Of a stretch of 64,000 nt of DNA, positions 23,694-35,224 are shown piece by piece (within the stretch, counting starts at the first letter, position 1; every line of letters starts with the position of its first letter). A model generated the notes under the pieces. That model worked only from the letters and a program-made list of their open reading frames with translations. It made no database searches and was not told where the DNA came from. The stretch comes from Ophioderma brevispina (taxonomy: Eukaryota; Echinodermata; Ophiuroidea; Amphilepidida; Ophiodermatidae). Both the position numbers and the translations under genes were made by a program. The DNA lies in assembly GCA_023653785.1 (NCBI GenBank), contig JAMKCH010071773.1, positions 62,001-126,000 on the forward strand, in the 5' to 3' direction.

Positions 23694-24551
23694 TCAGACC
23701 TGCTATGCATATGTAGATGTCAGTGATTCCGGGTCGATTATTCAATATCATTAGCTCCATTGTTCGCCTGAGTATGTTGAGGTCATGTATATCCATTGTC
23801 ATTGATATTCTACGAATAAATTGAGTTGACATGTTAATTTTCTAAATGTGCACACTTTTCATGTGGGGATACAGCTTTTCCTGGTTAAAATAATATTGTT
23901 TTAATTTTAGTGAAGGAAATACGTTATCCCCAGGCCTGGAGCACAAATATGTAATTAAAAGGCCACATTGTATCATGCACACGCCTAGGAATAGTCTTCA
24001 ATGGATCTACATAGTTCTACCTTCCTACTGGACTTTATGAATACCTCCCTATCCACGACTAAGTAGGTATCCTATGTACATCAAAGTGTAGCGAATGGAT
24101 CTACATGCACTGCAAGTATTCAATATTGATTAAAGCGAATCCCAGGCTCATATAATTTGCGCTTCAACAAATTCTAATACATTTTTGTTTTAAATGATGT
24201 CTTTTCAGTCAGAAAATGGCACTATATTATTGAATATCAAAGTAAACGTTGATATATCTTCCGGTAGGATGCAAGCCATTTTGGATCGCGGGGCCACGGG
24301 AAGGGAAGAACAATTGAAATCATTATGGTAGATAATAACATATACATATGTATCTCAAATAAGTAGCCAGTGCAAGATTAGTGAATGACATAACCAACCT
24401 TTTTCAGGCTATATCTGTTCAAGACCGCCCAAGTTTGTTAATCGACTCGTAACTGTTTTTTCTCACTGGACACACTATATAATCCGACTTAATGACCAGG
24501 AGTACCCTAGATATTCCTTAGACACCTGTGTTTATCTATGACTTAGTCATA
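23694..24551. other. Intergenic, no gene recognised
   Basis: AT-rich, no supported feature. The 69-codon minus frame at 23623-23832 overlaps the fold-back arm and is not credible. Confidence 0.45.
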
Positions 24552-24608
24552 CAACGTCACCAATGCAGAGCAACGTCACCAATGCCCTGCAACGTCACCA
24601 ATGCCTCC
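24552..24608. repeat. 19-bp tandem triplet
   Basis: Three copies of CAACGTCACCAATGC followed by a variable four-base end (AGAG, CCTG, CTCC). Confidence 0.85.
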
Positions 24609-24730
24609 ATGGGCAACATTTATTAGTTAATTCTGCTAATAAGGCAATCAATATGCAGTAGATATTAATTTCTCTTTCAGACCGAAATTGACATCTTTTA
24701 AAACATACTTAAATTAAAAATTATCCTGTT

Positions 24731-24912
24731 CCCAGTGGGCAATCGAACGCCTGGAACGTTGTTCCGAAAAGACGTCGAGAGTTTTAGAAATTTACACACT
24801 ATTTATGTCGAAAATGCAAATCGATTTGACGTCGTAATTTATCAAAACCGTCGACCTGTTTTTCGACGTGCCAACGTCGTTTCGACGTCGCTCTAAACGA
24901 CTATGCCCCTTG
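24731..24912. mobile_element. MITE with GACGTC-rich interior
   Basis: Begins CCCAGTGGGCAATCG and ends CGACTATGCCCCTTGGT, roughly inverted termini. The interior carries five GACGTCG/CGACGTG-type palindromes. CCCAGTGGGCA ends around GACGTC repeats are, as I recall, a recurring MITE type in marine invertebrate genomes; this copy is degenerate, especially at its right end. Confidence 0.5.
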
Positions 24913-25084
24913 GTTAGTACACTTTAAAAAGATAATCCTCATTTGTAGAGTTAAATACTTGCCGAAGTCCAGTAAACTTTACGGCGTTCGCATTGTTGGC
25001 TAAGGTATTCTCAACTTTGCATAAGTTTACTCAACTTCGACAAACATTTTACTCAACTTCGGAGCATTGGCCTTCATGAACCTG

Positions 25085-25335
25085 CATAATGTATACCCCA
25101 ATGGGCCTGCATATGTATCCCCCAATGGACCTAATGAACCTGTATATGTATACCCCAATGGACCTGCATATGTATACCCCAATGGACCTGCATATGTATA
25201 TCCCAATGGATCTACATAGGTATACCTAATGGACCTACATTATGTATACCCATGGACCTGCATATGTATACCCCAATGGACCTCCATTGGTATACGCAAT
25301 GGACCCACATATGTGTACCCAAATGGACATGCACA
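25085..25335. repeat. 24-bp minisatellite
   Basis: About ten copies of a 24-base unit containing TATACCCCAATGGACCTGCA, separated by ATATG, with variant copies (TCCCCCAATGG, CCTCCATTGG) at the right end. The + frame at 25242-25520 starts inside the array and is an artefact. Confidence 0.9.
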
Positions 25336-25410
25336 TGTGTACACTTTACAGAATTATAGGTTTCCCAGGTAGTTTAAAATATTTTTCATTATATTTCATA
25401 TCTCGTGAAA

Positions 25411-25631
25411 GAGCCATGGCCCAATCGTTAATAGCCTCGGCCCCAGAATCCCATATTTTACCAGAAGTGGTCAAAATTTTGGTATATGAAGAAAGCTACC
25501 ATTTTACAAGTACCCTGTGAAATCTTAGGGCTAAAGATTATTTTGTTTGGATGTTATGAGCGAAAATGTGTCCCATTTTGGTCGATCAATATTAATTTTA
25601 CACAGTTCTCTATGGGGATTACAAAATCCCT
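25411..25631 (+). repeat. Dispersed repeat, copy 1
   Basis: GAGCCATGGCCCAATCGTTA through TGGGGATTACAAAATCCC matches 26978-27235 in the same orientation, with moderate divergence and a small local duplication in the second copy. No protein family recognised in either copy. Confidence 0.75.
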
Positions 25632-26977
25632 TTTTTAGCTCAAAGCGTGTTGAAATATCGGCTCAAAATTTTACAGATTTTTTTGTAAAGCCCATTCTCT
25701 CAAGATGATAACTTTATATACTTAAATCGGGTCATCCCCTTTAAGTTGTTTTTTAGTCCCAAGAAAACTCAAATGTGCGTTTGTTTAAAACAATTTCGTC
25801 TTTGGTTAATTATGTTAAACATTTTATCAATAAAATTAACTTTGAAGTATATTAACACCGAAGTTGTTTCTTTTGCAATCATACAATTATTGGACCAGTT
25901 AAAAGTTAGCGCAATAACGAATTTCGTGATCCTAGCACCTTCATTTGTTTATGGTTCATTCTGAGGTTCATTAGATATCCCCGAGAAAAGGTTTTTTCTT
26001 CAATTTCAGTTTATTCTAGTGGTGCTTTTCTTGATGCTGTGAGCAAATGTTTCTATCGCTTTGCTCCATAGACTGTTTGCGGACAGAAAATACAAACTTA
26101 GAATTTCTTCCTAAGTACATCGAACATGACTCTTTGTGTAAAAATAGCGATTTGATATCCTGTCCACTCCGTTGCATTTGAGTGCACCGGTAATGATGAA
26201 GAATGAGTCTAAATACACATAATTGAAAACAAACGCAATTTATATATTTAGGATTATTACAATAATCTTGGACCTTCTTCCTTCAGAATTTTGCCTAAGC
26301 AACTTGTCATCCCCACGCTCTTTCAAGAAATGTGCGTCATAACTTTTAAATTTTTGGCCTATATAAAATGCGAGCACAACTGACTTGATAAAAACGTCTT
26401 ATAAGGCCAAGAAAAAAAAAAACTTTGTTCGGCTTCTTTTGGCCAAATAGCTATGTGCTATGTTGCTTTTTTTACAAAAGAAGTATGACTTATGCGCATA
26501 TTTTTTTTTTTGAATTTGCGCGGGCCGCGGGGGGGGTGGGGCCGTGGTGTTTTAGATATAAATAATATGTGCCAATCCAAAGCATAAAACAAACCTAACA
26601 CAATGAACCTCACACAATGAAAAAACACACATATAGTCCACTTTTTCTTTTTTATTTGTATGGTTCCATTGGTCCCAAATTTGAGAACACTCTTGTCAAG
26701 AAAATGGTACTAAGTATGCCTAAATAAAAAAATCTTAAAAGGTAAAAAAAAAGGTCACACTGTTCGTTAAAAGCAGTACCACGGACCTGACCAACAGTAA
26801 CTTTAAATTTAGTTCAAAAGGGGTGGTCACATATCAAGCCACACCTTTTTCATTATAGATCAAAAGGATCAATATTCAACCAATTTAGGCAAGTCGTTTG
26901 ACGCCTATTAAAACGAGCTAAAAGTAACTGTGTTTGCAACACTTGGTTGGGAGTTTAACACGTTTAAAATATTTAAA
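25632..26977. other. Between dispersed-repeat copies; no gene
   Basis: AT-rich sequence with an A-run at 26410-26420 and a G-rich stretch at 26519-26545 (GCGCGGGCCGCGGGGGGGGT) resembling the other G-rich element ends. The 72-codon frame at 25746-25964 has no known family. Confidence 0.4.
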
Positions 26978-27235
26978 GGTCCATGGGCCAATCGCTAATG
27001 GTCTCGTCCCAAGAACCCCAGATTTTACCTGAAGTGGTCAATATTTTGGTGTCTGAAGAAAGCTACAATTTTTCTCATTTTCCATGTGAAATCTCAGGTC
27101 TAAACGATGTTTGGTCTGGATGTTATGAACGACCATTTTGGTTGACCAGGATGTTATGAAAGACCATTTTGATTGACCAATGTGAATTTTACATAGTAGA
27201 CTTACTCTATCTATGGGGGCTTACAAAATCAATCA
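26978..27235 (+). repeat. Dispersed repeat, copy 2
   Basis: Counterpart of 25411-25631, starting GGTCCATGGGCCAATCGCTA. It carries an internal duplication: GGATGTTATGAACGACCATT is repeated as GGATGTTATGAAAGACCATT about 37 bases later. Confidence 0.75.
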
Positions 27236-27889
27236 AGGTGAAAATCAGGTCATCACCCTTTTAATAAACTTTTGCCTTGGCTTTGGGCAACGTCAGATTC
27301 AGACATTTAGAACAAAATGTTCAAAATGATAAAATACTCTTTTCCTCATCATATTGAACTAGACAAATCCCAAAATCGTATGGTATTTACCCAAACTGAC
27401 CATGTATATCTGCCATATTATGTGAATGTTTCACATGAAATGGTGTATGAGATACGACATTTCAAAAGACATTGATCCCCAAAGACCCTTCAAATACCAT
27501 CACTTTTGTCGTGCTTGGTATCACATAGAAGCAAACCAAGTTAATTAAAGATGAAAAAAAGTATTGCAGTACATTCTGACTTTGCTATAGAAACAATACA
27601 TGAATCAAATGGCAGTCATTTTGACAACATTTGTAAAAATATAAACACTATATCCATGAAACTGCATGGAGTCGCATGTAATTTCATTGAATCTATCATA
27701 ATTATTATCATAGTATCATGTGTAAGGTTGGCTCATTTAAATAAAATTCTAATTTGAATCAATGATTGTTTTAAATCATTAATTTAAACCACCAATTGAC
27801 TTTTATATATTTTAAAAAAAATCACCGTTTTAGCATTTCTACTTTTCAAAGCATTTAAATTCGCCCTAAGACTTTTCATATGTTGGATT
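27236..27889. other. Intergenic, no gene recognised
   Basis: AT-rich. The 68-codon frame at 27551-27757 has no family resemblance. No other feature supported. Confidence 0.45.
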
Positions 27890-28371
27890 ACACTCCGTCT
27901 GTAAATTCACATGACTAACAGTAAAATACCGTAATTTCACAGATTTATCTTTATTATCAACATGAGATAGACCCATTACAGATTAATTTCTGCATAAAGT
28001 AATATATATGACAAGGGCACAAGTATACTTTGCCGGCGTAAGCGATGACAGAAATAACAGGAAAAAAATACTCGTTAAGGATAATGTACACTGTTTGTAA
28101 ATTTACGGGAAATTTACGGGAATCGAGATTCATCGTAAATTGCCAAGTAAATTACCATAATTTTAAAACAGTGTAAAATCATACTCAATCATGATTTTCC
28201 CTGTTATTCTATCATCGTTTACTGCAAAGTATAATTATGCCCTTGTCCGCTGTATACTTTAGGCATAAATTAATCTGTAATAATGTCTATTTCACATTGA
28301 AAATAAAGAAAAATCTGTGAAATTACGGTATTTTATCGTCAGTCATGTAGATTTACAGTATTTACAGTGTG
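27890..28371. mobile_element. Large palindromic (fold-back) MITE
   Basis: Two inverted arms of about 200 bases each meet around a short AT-rich centre. Left landmarks are ACATGACTAACAGTAAAATA, ACCGTAATTTCACAGATTTA and ACAGATTAATTTCTGCATAA; the right arm carries their reverse complements in mirrored order up to TTTACAGTGT. Arm identity looks to be roughly 80-85 percent by eye. No coding sequence. Confidence 0.85.
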
Positions 28372-29618
28372 GTTATTTAAAAAAAAAAACTATGAAAAGT
28401 GGAGTTAGGCCCTTTTGGAAATCAGATTTTCATATAAATAAATGGTATAATTGAGTGTTATGATCGCTAAATAAATACAAAACATTGCATAATGCAGAAG
28501 TGCCATGTATTTCGACCGCCCTGGCTCAATTATGCTATCTGCAGAAGACGTGATCTAAGATGTTTAAAGGGTGAGTGTAGCTGGGCGAGGAGTAAACTGA
28601 TACTACAGTCAGCATGACCTTTCTCTGGTTGCTACCAGTTAAGTTATCCCGGGCATGGTGATACGTAGTCTACGGGTCAAAAGTTCAGCATTGACGTAGA
28701 TCATTTCTATTGAGCTAGATCATCTTGTTATCTTACTATTATTTCACACTGTTGGAACATTGGTCAAAACAGTACGTTCAAAGGCTAGTAAATTATCGAA
28801 TAAATGTAAGCCTATTAAAAATCCTGGCCGTGTCTCTCGGTGTATTAATATCCAAGATGAAGATATATACAATACGCTTAAGTATGTGAATTACTCGTTG
28901 CGATTCCCAATATTAAAGTTAATCATGTAGAAAGTTTTAATTGAAGTTCAGATTATAACCGAAGTCAAAGAAGATGGTTGATGATGATTGGTTAAACGGA
29001 TTTTTAGCATATCGTGACAAACTGGGTTAGTCGTAGTCATTCAATATGACTATTTTGAATCATTGCAAATCTTGAACCGTCTATTATTATCCAGTGTCCA
29101 AGGCACTCCGACAATGCTAGCGTGTGGGAATTACTATAACTCATTTAAACTTTTAAAGGACACAATGCATGACAAAAAATATCAGACAAAATGAATGACC
29201 CTTATTGAAATCACTTACAATATAGTAACAATTTTTTAAAGTGGATCTCTAAAAAGCCGTAAAAACAGCGAGAGTTCGTTGCAGTTCGTGGCAATTCCTG
29301 CCACCGAAAAATATCAAGGTGTTGACATTCCCGCCAGAATTCAGAGGTCGTATATTTAGCATGTTTTGTGACCACAATTCAAAAGCATTTCGATTGGGAT
29401 TCAAACATTGATAAGTCAGGCCCGTATTAATAAAAATGATATGATCTGAGTATATTAAAGTGAAAGGGGGATTAGCCAGGATTAGTTTGATAAAGTTGGA
29501 TTAAATGCTGCCAGTAAGGTCAGTATTTGGCTGAGAAGTGAAGCTTACAAGAAAAATAATATTAGTTACTTTCCCTTGTTTTGTACAAAACAGAGTGAAA
29601 ACACCTAAAATTCGTCAT
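28372..29618. other. Intergenic, no gene recognised
   Basis: AT-rich. No frame above background, no array and no RNA gene seen. Confidence 0.5.
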
Positions 29619-30330
29619 GTGAGTGCAAAAAAGTCGTATCTAGATTTCATGATTTTACAGAGGAAGCATTTTTGTGTTTTTATTTATTATTACTTTTCAA
29701 TGAAATAATTCTTACACACGATTATTTAAAATGTATTTTTTAAATCTTATAAATATTTTATTTTCCAATAAGTCGACTAATTAAGAAGTAAATTAGCTAA
29801 TTAAAATGGCCGTAAAACACACATGATTCCCGTGTCGTGCAACTAAGTCGTATCTACCAGTTAGACTTTGTGCACTCAACAGAAATTCAATTTGGAGTGC
29901 ACAAAGTCGTATCTACACCTAATTAGGCCTATATAGCATAATTGCCCTGCAATACCTTGAACTTAACTTGAAATATATGTTAAATTAATGCGTATTCATT
30001 TACTTGTAAATTAATTAAGTTATTGAGGTAATATTGGTGGAAAATAGGTCGTAACTAAATATTTGGATGTTTTAAAGGTTTTTTGTGCTACAATTAGCAG
30101 AAATAGCATACATTTGGTAAAAAAATGAAACTGCTCTTTTCACAAAAGATTTGGGAGATACAACTTTTTAAAACCATCGCTTTAGAGGATAATAAAATGT
30201 CGTATCTACATATGTTTCCCGTGTCGTGCAAAAAAGTCGTATCTACCAGTTACGGCTTTGGTGCACTCACCAGAAAATTCATTTTGAGTGCAACAACGTC
30301 GCTATCTACACCTAAATAGGCCATTTAGCT
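29619..30330. repeat. AAGTCGTATCTA repeat cluster
   Basis: The core AAGTCGTATCTAC or close variants occurs about seven times (near 29631, 29848, 29905, 30047, 30198, 30235, 30296). Two of these lie in each of two diverged direct copies of a block of about 120 bp (29819-29940 and 30207-30330), which share CCGTGTCGTGCA, TACCAGTTA, GTGCACTCA and ACACCTAA. GTGCACTC and GAGTGCAC within a copy form an inverted pair. Confidence 0.75.
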
Positions 30331-31863
30331 TAATACTGAGAATAAATGAGATGTCACCGAAATGTATTTCAAATTAAGCGTATTGATCTACTTTTTCATA
30401 TTATATAAAAAAAAATAAATCAATTTCTGCCAAAAATTTCAGTACGAGTTTGTGAACTCGCATGAGACATTGTTTCACAATTTGTGGAATTGATTCAGTG
30501 TAAGGTCCCTTTCATTTATGTTGAAACTTTTTCATGCCATTGTTGTAACTTTAGAATACCCTCATTAGGTAGGAACATATCCTGGGGGGGGCGCCCCCAT
30601 TTTTCCTTGGGGGGGGGCGGGGCTCCAGGGTCAACGGGGGGGGCCTCCAAAAACAAATGTCTCTCCTCCTTTATTTTATAAGCTTTGCGTTACCAAATTA
30701 CGACTGCTATGCAGCGGTCGTCCTATTAGATATTGACAAAGAGAAAGTTTCATGCCTGACACAAACCATGACAGAGGATAATTCGTGTTCGGTGAAGAAA
30801 AACAATAACCGTGTCCAAAACTTGTGTTAAAATGCAACGTTTAGTGTTGTGGTGTGCAACCTTTATTGTACATGCAATAGTGATTGATATTTTTCCCGGA
30901 TTGATGCCCATATAATTCCCACTGAGTTCGATCAATGGAATTGGAATTTGGCCATTTTTCATATGATTTTTTTTTGTACTATAAAGCGTTCTATCATAAA
31001 TATCCCCTGTGAATACATGAGAATCACTTTCTTTGGTACAAAACTGTGAAATTATAATTGACTTAGGAGCAAAGCAAATACTAAATCAGCCTATCTTTTA
31101 TATTGCAATTAAGCAAATCAAAAATCCGCCTTTGTTTTCACTTTCAAGGCATTTATTGTAGCCAAATACAAGGTAAGAAATCGATTGGGGATTTATTATG
31201 ATGAAATCAATACGTAATGACAATACAGGGATGACCCAAATCTATCGGTTGCAGATTTAGATTTAATGTATTAAGAACCTTGAAATGTTGTTTTAATTCA
31301 TTCAATGAATTATCACCTCTTTATATTCTCCCACTGCAACTGCGTTCTTAGGTTTCTCATGAAGTAAAAACACGCAATGAAATGAACTGAATTGAATTTA
31401 AATTGAAATGCTGTGTGGAATTGACTCAAAATAGACAACAATGTAATTTTACTTCATCAAATCATTTTGAAATTGAATCGAAATGGATTGATGAAAAAAC
31501 ATCAGCATTGCAATTAAACGGATTGAACAACACAAATTTATGATAACTACACTGGTTCTGTCAGACAAGAGACATGCGAAAAATCTTATTTTTAACTTTT
31601 TGTGCAAACGGACCATAGATTTTAAATTCCCCGCGTGTGTTGCTTTTGTTTAGGATGGGTTTACACAGCCTTGTTTTCACTTCTGTTATTTGTATAAAAA
31701 TAAAATTATTTTTACCTACTGAGTTAATGTCGTTTTAAATAGCAAATAAAGTTCCATATAAGGAAAGTGTCAAACGACGTTCCTCGGGACTTGATCTGCG
31801 TATGATCTGTCGGAGTGAAGTAATGAGTGACACATATGATGGCGTTACAGAAGCCTCTATTCT
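30331..31863. other. Intergenic with a G/C-run element remnant
   Basis: At 30583-30650 two blocks of CCTGGGGGGGGCGCCCCC and a long G-run resemble ends of the G-rich TIR family. Frames at 30484-30681 and 30750-30962 are not recognisable. Nothing else supported. Confidence 0.45.
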
Positions 31864-31962
31864 GAGTGGATTTCCACTCGTTTTTCGTGTTGTCTTTCGT
31901 TTCACTCCCCAAAGGTTGTACTCTTTTGTTTTTAAACTCTCCAAACGAGTGGAAATCCACTC
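31864..31962. repeat. Inverted repeat of a self-palindromic arm
   Basis: GAGTGGATTTCCACTCGTTT at 31864-31883 is repeated in reverse complement at 31943-31962. Each arm is itself near-palindromic (GAGTGGA/TCCACTC). Two further related sites follow, GGAGTGATTTTTACTC and GAGTGGAAATTCAC, up to about 32000. Overlapping frames on both strands are by-products. Confidence 0.8.
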
Positions 31963-34643
31963 TTTTTGGAGTGATTTTTACTCTTATTGAGTGGAAATTC
32001 ACACTGTAAGTACCAACCAACATGGAAATCCCAGTCTCTTATAACACGAAATTTAATGAAGCAATCCTTGTCTCGTGAAGTTTAACCTATTGGTACTCCA
32101 TATTGACAGCCGCGAAAAACAGTACAAATTACAGTTGAACTTCATGAAATAATTTAGTTTTAGACTGGGAGCGATTCCTGTGTGAGCACGGTCAAAGTTA
32201 CTAGTTATCGCTTCAGAGTAGTAACATGAGTGACGGGTGATTGATTACTGATAAAGCTCGCCGACATGATCATGAATAGGGATTAATCGTAGATGGTCCA
32301 GGAATAGATAGTCCGGGATTTTCCCTTCAATCCCATGCACCCCTCTTGTAGGAGTGTATACTTTGTCATTGTTAGTTACTAAGTTGCACCATTGTCATAT
32401 AATAAGTAGTTGACAGACATGCTTATGATCCAAGCGGTGCTAAAGTCCCGCAACAGAGTCATTGCCATCGGAATCTTTGCAGCTTCTATTGAATGAAAAT
32501 AGAGGGGGTCCCTTACTAGGGGCCAAGAGAGTGTAACTCCGTCCATCCCTGGGACATCAAACATGTATGTGAGGCAGATGTGGTGGGAGTTGATATCACG
32601 ATGCACAGGGTTGAATAGGGGGGGCCCCCATAAATGGCATAGTGAGGGGCTACGGGAAGCTACTAGGATGATCCCCGCGTAGTCAGGAACATTCATACCG
32701 GTGTAGATTATAATTACAACTCACTTATGTTGTGTTGGTCGAAAAGTCACATTATTGCTAATAATTATTTATACACAGTGAAGAAATCGGAGGACACCGG
32801 TGTCAATGCTAGGGGTTATACCGTTGACCAAGTAAACAATGATCAGATGGAAAAGTACATATGAAAATTACAGCCTTTTTTTCTGGAATCCAATATTCAA
32901 TTTCCAAAAAAAATGGTGGCATTTTTCTTTTCCGAATTAAACCTCTTGTTCAATATAACAGTGAAACTTCATACATCTGTTCAGATTCACATACGTAATC
33001 ATGGTAATGCATGATATAACGGGCTTCATCTGGATATCATTAACGAGGAAACAATGAATGGCTTCTTAGATATCACCTTTGTCCTTTAAGTGACTTGGGG
33101 GTGCCGTCCTAGTAAGAGCTTTATAACGCTTTCCCCCCGGACTTTCAACACATACAGCAATATTCTTCGATCCTTTTGATCTAATTGGAGCAGTATGGTA
33201 ATAAGAATCATTTACTGAGTGGGCCAAAAAGTAAGGAAAATAATTTTACTGGGTGGGTCAACTTTAATTCCATAAATTCTACACAAGTTTGCTAAGTTAT
33301 ACTAGAATAGGTTATAGGGCTTAAACCAAAGGCAATTGAACAAACTTTATGTTAATTGTTAAGTGGCATTTTCTGTTACCGCACTGATTCCATCAAGCAA
33401 AAGGCACGTTTAATAGGATAATAGAATGGTTTCGCTTGTATGCATAACCCTGTCCAAGCATAGCAATTGGCCCCAATATTTTTGGTCCATACATTTGGAA
33501 GTACATTTGATCTTTCCCTTGGAAATTGACCCCTACCATCCATGTTTATGGCAAATGTGCCATGAAAAATCAATTTGTAAATGGAACCGGTAAACGCGTT
33601 AACCCTCATACATATATCCCATTGTAAGACTATGACATGTTTAAACTATTCTAAATGATCAATTGATAGAAAGCATTTTTTAATGATTAACATCTATGTA
33701 TCTTCAATGCTATTGATAGCCCGTGAGAATAAAAAGAAAAGACCATGTTAAACCCTTGGGGTTAATTTGGTCGATATGCTGCTCTGTTTAATCGTCCACT
33801 GTGCACTTAACACCAATTAATGACTCATTAATTAAACACAAAATCCTCTTGAACATCTAATTTAACGATTAAGATAAAAATAACCAATTTAGTACTTTGT
33901 AATACGGGTTACTACTCATGCTTACAAAAGTAAAAAAAAATTCCAAGGAGATGCGTATATTGAAATCTATTTTAGTAGAATTTAGACACAGATTACCGTT
34001 TCGGAAATTGTAAAATATGGCCAAATTATACAAATAGACCCAAAAGTGGCTTTCCACTGTATTTTGCCACCCAGAAAATTTGGGCAATTTACAAGCATGC
34101 TATAATTTATATTTTGAGAGACACCACTTTCACAATAAAGAAAAAATCTTTTTCCAGTCCATATCCCATTCCCAAGTTAAGTATAAATTAGTATGTAAGT
34201 AAGTCTGATTAAGGTTCCAGGATCATTGCAATTATTACTCCTAATTATGGATTCCTGATTTTTGGGCGATTAATATTATTGATGTAACGTTTGAGAACAA
34301 TTCTAAAAGGAGAACCCCTTGGTTTGTTTACTTGAACTGAAGAAAAGGATTCACAGGTTCTATATTGAGAGAGATAGCTGTATGCATTAATTAGATCGTG
34401 ACCATTAATCTAAGAAAACCTAGATATTTAGTCATGGCAAATAGAGGAGGAGCACGGACCCAGGTAAAACATCATCGTTTACCCATCACTTCAGAAAAGG
34501 TTGGACACCCCCATGGTAGGTAGTTGGACCCTCTATATCATATCTAGGTAGTTAGTATCTCAAAGTGTGTGTCACTTTTCAAAGGAGCCAATTTTTTTTT
34601 AAGTTACAAAAAGCAGAACTTTCAAAAAGCTCCAATCAAGTTG
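31963..34643. other. Intergenic, no gene recognised
   Basis: The longest minus frame (32379-32696, 105 codons) lies in a GC-richer patch but shows no family I recognise, so I cannot support it as a gene. Other frames (33376-33609, 33869-34087) look like chance. No array or RNA gene seen. Confidence 0.4.
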
Positions 34644-35224
34644 AAAGGTATGCCATATGGTCCGTCTAGTCATAAGGATTTTAAAAATGTATGTTTGTAC
34701 CATCTATGACAATTGGTTTTGGGAGTTATGGGGATTTTATAAAAATGCTAAAATGGCCAAAAATGGTCAATTTCTATTTGTGCGGGGGTCAAAACAGAAG
34801 TTGCTCCAAATTATTTTTATCAAAAAATTAAAAGAAGTTGTTCATCTAGTAATGCGCCAAAATAAGGAATAGTTTGTACCATCTGCAATGCTATTTATCA
34901 TGTAGCGACAAAAGACATGGGACAAGAATCCAATTGGTGTTGACCTTCTTAGACCCTTATATCAGCTAAGAAAAAATTTACACCATATCAAAAACTATCC
35001 TTTTTTTTAATTTTTAAGTGTTAATTTCAATTTATTTATAGAATAGATTTCAAAATATTAATAAGATTAACTTTAATGTTGACCCATGTACAAATTGAGA
35101 TTGAACGTTTTTACCATTTTAGTCATTTTTACCCTCGATAACCCCAAAACCAATGGGCGTAGGTGGTACAAAACTTACATTTTTTGAATCCTTACGATTA
35201 GAGGACAATATGGCATAATTTTCA
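34644..35224. mobile_element. Fold-back element with arms of about 112 bp
   Basis: The left arm (34644-34756) contains TGCCATATGGTCCGTCTAGT, TGTACCATCTATGACAATTG and AATGCTAAAATGG. The right arm (35113-35224) carries their reverse complements in mirrored order. The spacer is about 355 bases with no transposase frame. A + frame of 71 codons starting in the left arm is not credible. Confidence 0.75.

Noticed and set aside
32379..32696. 105-codon minus-strand frame as a possible gene
   Set aside because: No recognisable domain or supporting splice structure, and its neighbourhood shows no other coding signal. Kept only as a note within the intergenic entry.
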